DNA of 64,000 nucleotides from Parerythrobacter_A sp963838735 (GTDB lineage: Bacteria > Pseudomonadota > Alphaproteobacteria > Sphingomonadales > Sphingomonadaceae), in NCBI GenBank assembly GCA_963838735.1, contig CAWISG010000006.1:248001-312000 (forward strand), given 5' to 3'. Below, one piece after another: positions 15,867 to 24,749 of this stretch. The notes below the pieces were generated by a model. The model was not told the origin of the DNA. It worked only from the letters and a program-made list of their open reading frames with translations, and did no database searches. The first letter of the stretch is position 1. Each line of letters begins with the position of its first letter. The position numbers were made by a program, and so were the translations under genes.

Positions 15867-17486
15867 ATGTATGAACGCCTGACCCGTCTCGCCGCATATA
15901 TCGGCGCGCGCCCGCGCCTTGCCGCACCGGTGTTCGGCCTGCTTGGCGCGCTCGGTTTTCCGCCAATCCATGCCTGGCCGATTGGGTTGCTTGGTGTGGC
16001 CGGTCTGGTCTGGCTGGTCTGGCGCAGCGCGACGCTGAAGCGGGCATTTCTGCTCGGCTGGCTGTTCGGTGTGACGCATCTGACGCTTGCCAATAGCTGG
16101 ATCGCAACGGCGTTCACCTATCAGGCGGAAATGCCCCCGGCGCTGGGCTGGGCGGCGGTGCCGCTGCTGTCGTGTTACCTCGCGGTTTATCCGGCATTGG
16201 CCACGCTGATCGCGAAGTGGCTGGCGCAGAGATTGGGTGGAATATCCAGTGAGGTCGGCATCGGACGCTTCGGCGTGGTGCTGGCGGCGTGCTGGATCGT
16301 GACCGAATGGCTGCGCAGCTGGGTCTTCACCGGCTATCCATGGCCACCGCTGGGGCTGATGCTGCTGGGGGGTTACGAGACGCCGGGTGTGGCCGCCGTG
16401 TTGCCTGTCACGGGAACCTACGCGCTGTCAGGTATCGTTATTGCAATAGCGACTGTGTTCGCCGCGGATGTTCGCGCGCGCCGCATCGTCAACGCGGCGC
16501 TGCTTGCCGTCATCGTGACGCTGACGATGCTGGGTATCCCGCGGTTGCATGAGCCGCGCGAAGGCACGCTGCCTTATACGCTGGTCCAGCCGAATATCCC
16601 GCAGGAACAGCGCGACGATCCGCGATTCTTCGAAGAGCATTTCGAGAAGCTGGCGCGCCTCACCCTGCCGCGCGACGATGAACCGCGTCTCGTGCTGTGG
16701 CCCGAAGCGGCGGTGTCCGACTATCTACGCCCCGGCTATCCGCAACGCTATTACGACCAGATGACCGCTGGCGGCGATCCGGAGTTCGCGCGCTGGCGCA
16801 TCGGGCGGGTTATCGGGGCGGACAAGCTGCTGCTGACGGGCGCGGTGGATCTCGAAATCCGCGACGGGCGCGCGGCGGGTGCGCGCAATTCGGTGACGGC
16901 AATCGACGGGTCGGGCGTGCTTGTCGGCGACGGTTATGCGAAGGCGCATCTGGTGCCCTATGGGGAATATTTGGCGCTGCGCTGGTTGCTGGAACCGCTC
17001 GGCGCAACGCGGCTGGTGGCGGGTACGATAGATTTCTGGCCTGGTCCCGGCCCGCGCACGCTGGACCTTGGAGTATACGGGCAGGCAGGCGTGCAGATCT
17101 GTTACGAGATCGTGTTTTCGGGGCAGGTGGTGGATAGGGCAAACCGCCCGGAGTACATCTTCAATCCTTCCAACGATGGCTGGTTTGGCTGGTTCGGCCC
17201 GCCGCAGCATCTGGCGCAGGCGCGGTTGCGCGCGATCGAGGAAGGGCTGCCCGTGCTGCGTTCGACCACCACCGGCATCAGCGCGGTAATCGATGCGAAC
17301 GGCGTGGTGCGCCAGTATATCGGGATGCAACAGGCCGCGCGGATCGACGGCAGGGTGCCGCCACCACATGCGCCCACCCTGTTCAGCCGATGGGGCAATG
17401 CGCTGCCGCTGGCATGGGCGGCGCTGCTGTTGCTCTGTGCGGCAATCGCGCCATCGCTGGTTGCACGGGCGGGGGGCCGTCGCTAA
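15867..17486 (+). CDS. lnt: Apolipoprotein N-acyltransferase
   Basis: Adds the third acyl chain to lipoproteins at the inner membrane. 539 residues: about six N-terminal transmembrane helices, then a nitrilase domain with the triad Glu280 (LWPEAAV), Lys359 (YAKAHLVPYGEY) and Cys412 (VQICYE), and a final helix. Starts 18 bp after the DUF4167 gene, probably co-transcribed. Many predicted lipoproteins in this window would be its substrates. Confidence 0.95.
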   Translation: MYERLTRLAAYIGARPRLAAPVFGLLGALGFPPIHAWPIGLLGVAGLVWLVWRSATLKRAFLLGWLFGVTHLTLANSWIATAFTYQAEMPPALGWAAVPLLSCYLAVYPALATLIAKWLAQRLGGISSEVGIGRFGVVLAACWIVTEWLRSWVFTGYPWPPLGLMLLGGYETPGVAAVLPVTGTYALSGIVIAIATVFAADVRARRIVNAALLAVIVTLTMLGIPRLHEPREGTLPYTLVQPNIPQEQRDDPRFFEEHFEKLARLTLPRDDEPRLVLWPEAAVSDYLRPGYPQRYYDQMTAGGDPEFARWRIGRVIGADKLLLTGAVDLEIRDGRAAGARNSVTAIDGSGVLVGDGYAKAHLVPYGEYLALRWLLEPLGATRLVAGTIDFWPGPGPRTLDLGVYGQAGVQICYEIVFSGQVVDRANRPEYIFNPSNDGWFGWFGPPQHLAQARLRAIEEGLPVLRSTTTGISAVIDANGVVRQYIGMQQAARIDGRVPPPHAPTLFSRWGNALPLAWAALLLLCAAIAPSLVARAGGRR

Positions 17487-17501
17487 GGCTGTACACAAGA
17501 C

Positions 17502-17517
17502 ATAAAGCTATCTTTAT
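17502..17517. promoter_or_regulatory. SahR-like palindrome before metK
   Basis: ATAAAG-CTAT-CTTTAT is a perfect 6-bp-arm palindrome, 11 bp before the metK start. It resembles the AT-rich operator of SahR, the ArsR-type regulator of SAM-cycle genes in proteobacteria that senses S-adenosylhomocysteine. The match is from memory. No sahR gene is in the window, and the 42-bp lnt-metK gap is too short for a SAM riboswitch of the known types. Confidence 0.55.
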
Positions 17518-17528
17518 ATGAGGTCAGA

Positions 17529-18749
17529 ATGCCCGACAGCCAGCGCAGCGAATACCTGTTTACGTCCGAAAGCGTATCCGAAGGGCACCCCGACAAGGTG
17601 TCGGACCAGATCTCCGATGCCATCGTCGACCTGTTCCTCGGCAAGGACCCGCAGGCGCGCGTGGCTTGCGAAACGCTGACCACCACGCAACTGGTCGTTC
17701 TTGCGGGGGAAATTCGCGGACAGGGCATCATGGAAGACGGCGTCTGGGCGCCGGGTGTCGAGCAGGAAATCGAAGATACCGTGCGCCGGACGGTCCGCGA
17801 GATCGGCTACGAACAGGACGGCTTTCACTGGGAAACGCTGAAGTTGCAAAACCATCTGCACGGCCAGAGCGTCGAAATCGCCCAGGGCGTGGATGCCAGC
17901 GGCAACAAGGACGAGGGCGCGGGGGACCAGGGCATCATGTTCGGCTATGCCTGCGACGAGACACCCGACCTGATGCCCGCGACGCTGGATTACAGTCACA
18001 AGATCCTGAGCCGGATGGCCCAAGACCGCAAGAACGGCACGGCGCCCTTCCTCGAACCCGATGCGAAAAGCCAGGTCACGCTGCGTTACGAAGACAGCAA
18101 GCCTGTCGCCTGCACCGCGGTCGTCGTCTCGACCCAGCATGCGGCAGGCTATCACGACGGTGAAAAGGAAGCTGCGCTGCACAAATATGTGAAGCGGGTG
18201 GTGGCCGACGTGTTGCCAGACGGGCTGCTGGGCGACGAAACGCAGTGGCATATCAACCCCACCGGCAAGTTCGAAATCGGCGGGCCTGACGGCGATGCGG
18301 GGCTTACCGGCCGCAAGATCATCGTCGATACCTATGGCGGCGCGGCGCCGCATGGCGGCGGCGCGTTCAGCGGCAAGGATCCGACCAAGGTCGATCGTTC
18401 CGCTGCCTACATCACCCGCTATCTCGCCAAGAATATCGTCGCCGCCGGGCTGGCGACGCGCTGTACGATCCAGCTGAGCTATGCCATCGGGGTCAGCAAG
18501 CCTTTGTCGCTCTATGTCGATACGCATCGCACCGGGACTGTGGACGATGCGGCGCTGGAAAAGGCGATTGCCGGGATCGAGGCGCTGGGCGAACTGACGC
18601 CGCGCGCGATCCGCACACATCTCGGCCTGAACAAGCCAATCTATCGCCAGAGCGCGGCATACGGCCATTTCGGGCGTACATCCGATGGGACAAGCTTCCC
18701 GTGGGAACAGACCGATCTGGTGGACACCCTGAAAGCGGCTGTGTCCTAG
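17529..18749 (+). CDS. metK: S-adenosylmethionine synthase
   Basis: Makes SAM from methionine and ATP. 406 residues with SEGHPDKVSDQISDAIVD (ATP site), GAGDQGIMFGYA, and the P-loop-like GGGAFSGKDPTKVDRS. An insertion-containing middle region is normal for the alphaproteobacterial form. ATG at 17529 (MPDSQRSEYLFTSESV) is unambiguous. A strong terminator follows. SAM from this enzyme feeds the many methyltransferases and the radical SAM protein in this region. Confidence 0.97.
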   Translation: MPDSQRSEYLFTSESVSEGHPDKVSDQISDAIVDLFLGKDPQARVACETLTTTQLVVLAGEIRGQGIMEDGVWAPGVEQEIEDTVRRTVREIGYEQDGFHWETLKLQNHLHGQSVEIAQGVDASGNKDEGAGDQGIMFGYACDETPDLMPATLDYSHKILSRMAQDRKNGTAPFLEPDAKSQVTLRYEDSKPVACTAVVVSTQHAAGYHDGEKEAALHKYVKRVVADVLPDGLLGDETQWHINPTGKFEIGGPDGDAGLTGRKIIVDTYGGAAPHGGGAFSGKDPTKVDRSAAYITRYLAKNIVAAGLATRCTIQLSYAIGVSKPLSLYVDTHRTGTVDDAALEKAIAGIEALGELTPRAIRTHLGLNKPIYRQSAAYGHFGRTSDGTSFPWEQTDLVDTLKAAVS

Positions 18750-18760
18750 TAACGCAAAGA

Positions 18761-18794
18761 CCGGGACGGGTATTGCACCCGTCCCGGCGGTTTT
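18761..18794 (+). terminator. Rho-independent terminator of metK
   Basis: A perfect stem CCGGGACGGG / CCCGTCCCGG with a 7-base loop, then CGGTTTT, 12 bp after the metK stop. Confidence 0.85.
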
Positions 18795-18842
18795 ACGTGC
18801 GGTGAATCTACTTAGCCAGCCGGTTCGGCAAGCCAGCCTGCG

Positions 18843-19316
18843 TCACCCATTTTTCTTCGCCCAACCATGCGCCGACCTCGGCCACGCCAACCACAAGCCG
18901 ACCGCATGGACCAGACCGTAGACAAGCACGATCGCAGAGGACCACAGATCGAAAGTCGAGCCGGGATAGGGCGCCTTGAATATTGCAGGGACCAGCATCG
19001 CGCCGCGCAGCAAATAGATCGCAGTTATGGTCACCAGCGCAGTTCGCAACAAAGGCAGTCGGCGGAACGCGCCCGCCCCGGACAGCGCGAACAACCCCCA
19101 TATTGCGAGGACCAGCGCAATGCCGGTCGTCATGACCACAAGGCCGGGCTCGCCCCGCTCATAGCTGCGGACAAGCGGTTCGGGCGCACCGAAAAACCGG
19201 AACCATGCCGCGCCGAAAACTATACAGCCCAGATGCGCAAGCGCCGCCGCGAAACTTAGATAGCCGCCGACAATCAGCCAGCGCGAACCCGCACTGCGCG
19301 CAACTCGCGTGGTCAA
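18843..19316 (-). CDS. Four-helix membrane protein, unknown
   Basis: 157 residues with four hydrophobic helices (about 14-35, 58-78, 90-108 and 128-146) and the aromatic motif GAAWFRFFGAPE after the first. Its TTG start at 19316 overlaps the scoB stop as TTGA, so it is probably translated by coupling and is the last gene of the CoA-transferase operon. The first ATG inside would remove the first helix. I do not recognise a named family. Confidence 0.7.
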   Translation of the reverse strand: MTTRVARSAGSRWLIVGGYLSFAAALAHLGCIVFGAAWFRFFGAPEPLVRSYERGEPGLVVMTTGIALVLAIWGLFALSGAGAFRRLPLLRTALVTITAIYLLRGAMLVPAIFKAPYPGSTFDLWSSAIVLVYGLVHAVGLWLAWPRSAHGWAKKNG

Positions 19317-19972
19317 AGCGCAACCTGGTATTCGGCCGCTGTCTTCGCCGCCACGTCCTCTGCCGTCACGCCCGGAGCAAGCTCGATTAGGCGGAAGGCA
19401 CTGTCATGGTCGGGGCGGCGGAACACGGCGAGATCGGTCACGATCATATCGACCACATTGGTGCCGGTCAGCGGCAGGGTGCATTCGGGCAGGAATTTCG
19501 GGCTGCCGTCCTTGGCGCAGTGGTCCATCACAACAATGATCTGTTTCACCCCCGCGACCAGGTCCATCGCGCCGCCCATGCCCTTGATCATCTTGCCCGG
19601 GATCATCCAGTTGGCGATATCGCCGTTCTGCGCCACTTCCATCGCGCCCAGCACGGTCAGGTCGATATGCCCGCCGCGGATCATGGCAAAGCTGGCCGCG
19701 CTGTCGAAATAGGCGCTGTGCGGCAGTTCGCTGATGGTCTGTTTGCCCGCATTGATAAGGTCCGCGTCTTCTTCACCCGCAAAGGGGAAGGGGCCGATAC
19801 CCAGCATCCCGTTCTCGCTCTGCAAAGTCACCTGCATGCCAGCGGGAATATGGTTTGCCACCAGCGTCGGGATACCGATGCCAAGATTGACGTAATAGCC
19901 GTCGCGCAACTCCTGCGCCGCACGCGCCGCCATGTGGTCGCGGGTCCAGCCCTGTTCAGTGTTCGCTGTCAT
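19313..19972 (-). CDS. scoB: 3-oxoacid CoA-transferase, subunit B
   Basis: The beta subunit (219 residues) of a succinyl-CoA:3-oxoacid-type transferase, which moves CoA between succinate and a 3-oxoacid in ketone-body or aromatic degradation. The catalytic glutamate lies in QSENGMLGIGPFP; GGAMDLVAGVKQIIVVMDH is also family-typical. Its ATG overlaps the stop of the small coiled-coil gene as ATGA. Whether acetoacetate or 3-oxoadipate is the substrate cannot be told; no pca genes are nearby, which favours acetoacetate. Confidence 0.93.
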   Translation of the reverse strand: MTANTEQGWTRDHMAARAAQELRDGYYVNLGIGIPTLVANHIPAGMQVTLQSENGMLGIGPFPFAGEEDADLINAGKQTISELPHSAYFDSAASFAMIRGGHIDLTVLGAMEVAQNGDIANWMIPGKMIKGMGGAMDLVAGVKQIIVVMDHCAKDGSPKFLPECTLPLTGTNVVDMIVTDLAVFRRPDHDSAFRLIELAPGVTAEDVAAKTAAEYQVAL

Positions 19973-20175
19973 TCTGCATCTCGCAATTCGAACCGCTTTT
20001 CCATGCGGTTCAGCCGGTCGTCCATCGTGTCCACGCGGTGACTGATGCTGACATACAGCCGTTCGAGATGCCCCAACCGCTCGCGGTTTTCCCGGACCCC
20101 GGTTTCAATTCGATCAAGTTTCTCATCCATCCGCCGCAGACGTTCCAGGATCAGGTTTTCTACATTTTCGCTCAT
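19969..20175 (-). CDS. Small coiled-coil protein between CoA-transferase subunits
   Basis: A 68-residue, strongly charged protein (MSENVENLILERLRRMDEKL and LNRMEKRFELRD) with heptad-like spacing of Leu, Met and Ile through nearly its whole length. It has no signal or membrane segment. Both ends are coupled: its ATG overlaps the scoA stop, and its stop overlaps the scoB start, each by the four bases ATGA. Such tight packing argues for a real gene made in proportion to both subunits. Function unknown; an assembly or membrane-docking role is conceivable. Confidence 0.72.
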   Translation of the reverse strand: MSENVENLILERLRRMDEKLDRIETGVRENRERLGHLERLYVSISHRVDTMDDRLNRMEKRFELRDAE

Positions 20176-20879
20176 GCCGCGTCCCTTTCGCGCACCGTGC
20201 GAAATTCGATCTTCTTGTCGTAGGGCGCGCCCACGATCATGCGTTGCACATAGACGCCGGGGAGGTGGATGCAGTCGGGGTCGAGCGCACCGGCGGGCAC
20301 GATTTCCTCCACTTCCACCACGCAGACCTTGCCGCAGGTGGCGGCGGGCAGGTTGAAATTGCGGGCAGTCTTGCGAAAGACAAGGTTGCCGGTTTCGTCC
20401 GCCTTCCACGCCTTCACGATAGCGAGGTCGGCAAACAGGCCGTGCTCCATCAGGTATTCCTCACCGCCGAAGCTGCGGACTTCCTTGCCTTCCGCCACCT
20501 GCGTGCCGACGCCGGTTTTCGTAAAGAACGCCGGAATGCCAGCGCCGCCCGCGCGCATCCGTTCGGCCAGCGTGCCTTGCGGGCAGAATTCCACCTCCAG
20601 CTCGCCTGCCAGGAATTGCCGTTCGAACTCCTTGTTCTCGCCGACATAGCTGGAGATCATTTTCTTCACCTGCCGGCTGCGGAGCAGTTTGCCGATGCCT
20701 TCATTGTCGATCCCGGCATTGTTGCTGGCGAAGGTCAGTCCGGAAACGCCGCTGGCCTCGATCGCGTCGAGTAGCCGCTCGGGCAGGCCGCTGAGGCCGA
20801 ACCCGCCGCTGGCGATCAGCATGTTGTCGGTCAGCACGCCCGACAGGGCGGCTGCGGCATCGGGATAGAGTTTCTTCAT
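20172..20879 (-). CDS. scoA: 3-oxoacid CoA-transferase, subunit A
   Basis: The alpha subunit (235 residues), recognisable from MLIASGGFGLSGLPERLLDAI near the start and from GPEGTLAERMRAGGAGIPAFFT-like sequence (here CPQGTLAERMRAGGAG) in the middle. First gene of the four-gene run scoA, coiled-coil, scoB, membrane protein, all joined by overlapping stop/start codons. The promoter must lie in the 402-bp gap shared with the divergent AAA+ gene. Confidence 0.93.
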   Translation of the reverse strand: MKKLYPDAAAALSGVLTDNMLIASGGFGLSGLPERLLDAIEASGVSGLTFASNNAGIDNEGIGKLLRSRQVKKMISSYVGENKEFERQFLAGELEVEFCPQGTLAERMRAGGAGIPAFFTKTGVGTQVAEGKEVRSFGGEEYLMEHGLFADLAIVKAWKADETGNLVFRKTARNFNLPAATCGKVCVVEVEEIVPAGALDPDCIHLPGVYVQRMIVGAPYDKKIEFRTVRERDAA

Positions 20880-21281
20880 CGTCGACCTGCCTAATATGAG
20901 CCGGACCGCTTGTCACGATTCGCAATGTCTGGCGGAAAATTAGGCACTGTGGCGACAATGTTGCAATGCGTCATTACCATGACTGCTGAATAAATTGGCA
21001 TATTATTCGTTAAGGCTGAATTATAAAGCTAGATCAGTCATTTGCCAAACTTGCAAAAAGCGCAATTATCTAAATTCCTTTCGCACTTGCACAAAAACGG
21101 TCCCGCATACATATACAAGGAGCCTTTTAGGCATCCTCTCCCAAACTTCATGGCCCCGGCGATCCGTTCGCCGGGGCCTTTTTCTTGGCGCGCCGCGATA
21201 GTACGCGCCAAGGTATCGTTTGCATCGCAGGACGGGCCGCTTACCTGTTCATCCGAACACACGTTTGGAGCAATGACTGGC
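20880..21281. other. AT-rich 402-bp gap with orphan terminator; possible small RNA
   Basis: The stretch 20985-21130 is far richer in A and T than its neighbours. It ends in a strong terminator (21152-21183) that follows no recognised gene on the plus strand. A CU-rich patch (CATCCTCTCCC, 21132-21142) lies just before the terminator stem, as in many sRNAs that pair with ribosome sites. No protein frame of note. It also holds the scoA promoter on the minus strand. Confidence 0.45.
21152..21183 (+). terminator. Strong terminator without a known upstream gene
   Basis: A perfect 10-bp stem GGCCCCGGCG / CGCCGGGGCC, loop ATCCGTT, then TTTTT. It lies about 100 bp before the AAA+ gene on the same strand. 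Confidence 0.8.
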
Positions 21282-23609
<2,328 letters not shown>

Positions 23610-23624
23610 CGCAGTGCGAAGGCG

Positions 23625-24704
23625 CTAACCCTCCGATACGCGCGCGTTGGCGCCTTCCACTTCGAGCCGGTGCCGGATCAGCGCATCGGGCATTTCGGCC
23701 TGAAGCCAGGTAATCATATGTTCGCGCACCGCGCAGCGCAGGTTCCAAAGATCGCCGATGGTTGCTGCGCTGACGGTCAGGCGCAGCTCGATGCTTTCAG
23801 GGTGCGCCTCGGTCATCAGCAACGCCAGCGCGCGTCCGTCGAACAGGTCGTGCGATTTGGTAAACTGTTCGAATGCGGCGCGGATCGGAGCAACCGGGGT
23901 TGCGGGGTCGAGATGAAGGAACACCGGCCCGGTCAGCTTCTCGCTCTTGCGCGACCAGTTCTCGAAGCTTGTTTCCAGCAGGCTGGCGGTGGGCACCACC
24001 ACCGCGCGTTCATCCCATGTGCGCAGGATCAGGAAGCTCATGCGGATTTCCTCGACGCGGCCCGTATGCCCGTCCACCTTGACCATATCGCCCAACCGCA
24101 GCGGCTCCGTAATCGCCATCTGCATCCCCGCGATCAGCGAGCGCAATGCAGGTTGCGCGGCGGCACCGATGGCAAGCGCGGCAAGACCGGCGGACGCCAG
24201 CAACGTGGTACCGACATCGCGCACGCCCGGAATGCCGAGCATCACAAAGCCCAGTGTGACCACGATGATGATCGCACCAGCGACGCGGCTGAACAGCGAG
24301 ATGCGCGTCTTGCGACTGCGCGCTTCGACCGGGTCCATCCGTTCGTCTGTGCGCTGGTCCAGTGCGGCGGCGAAAGCGCGGACCACGCCAAGCGCCAGCC
24401 AGCCGAGGATGGCCGGAATGGCGAACGGGCTGATCGCCGCCCAGACCGCCGCGATATTCGCATCGTAATTGTCGGCGACGCTTATCGCGATTTCGATCAG
24501 CAGCCACAGCGCGGGTGACCGCAAATGCGCCAGCGCCACTTCGTCCACCCGGCTATGCGACCGATGTGCCAAGCTGTTCAGCACGCCGAACAGCACCCGG
24601 TGCACCGTCAGTGCGACGACGACGACGATACCCAGCAGGATGGCGGCGCGTGCTACTTCGTCCCACGCGATATTGATGGCCGGCAGTGTCAGGTCTTCGA
24701 ACAT
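23625..24704 (-). CDS. Mechanosensitive channel, MscS family
   Basis: A 359-residue membrane protein with four to five helices before the MscS core (SAGLAALAIGAAAQPALRSLIAGMQ, pore helix) and the cytosolic beta domain (GDMVKVDGHTGRVEEIRMSF). It lacks the BON domain of the other channel in the window. MFEDLTLPAIN at 24704 is the first ATG; upstream starts are weak. It converges with the AAA+ gene and lies 45 bp downstream of polA, possibly one transcript. Confidence 0.85.
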   Translation of the reverse strand: MFEDLTLPAINIAWDEVARAAILLGIVVVVALTVHRVLFGVLNSLAHRSHSRVDEVALAHLRSPALWLLIEIAISVADNYDANIAAVWAAISPFAIPAILGWLALGVVRAFAAALDQRTDERMDPVEARSRKTRISLFSRVAGAIIIVVTLGFVMLGIPGVRDVGTTLLASAGLAALAIGAAAQPALRSLIAGMQMAITEPLRLGDMVKVDGHTGRVEEIRMSFLILRTWDERAVVVPTASLLETSFENWSRKSEKLTGPVFLHLDPATPVAPIRAAFEQFTKSHDLFDGRALALLMTEAHPESIELRLTVSAATIGDLWNLRCAVREHMITWLQAEMPDALIRHRLEVEGANARVSEG

Positions 24705-24749
24705 GGCGCGGGCGTTAGGCGGCAGTGTCCCCGCTTGCAAGGCGAGCCA

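Noticed and set aside
17487..17528. SAM riboswitch before metK
   Set aside because: Only 42 bp separate lnt from metK, and the sequence is explained by a simple AT palindrome. No SAM-I, SAM-II or SAM/SAH core could be drawn.
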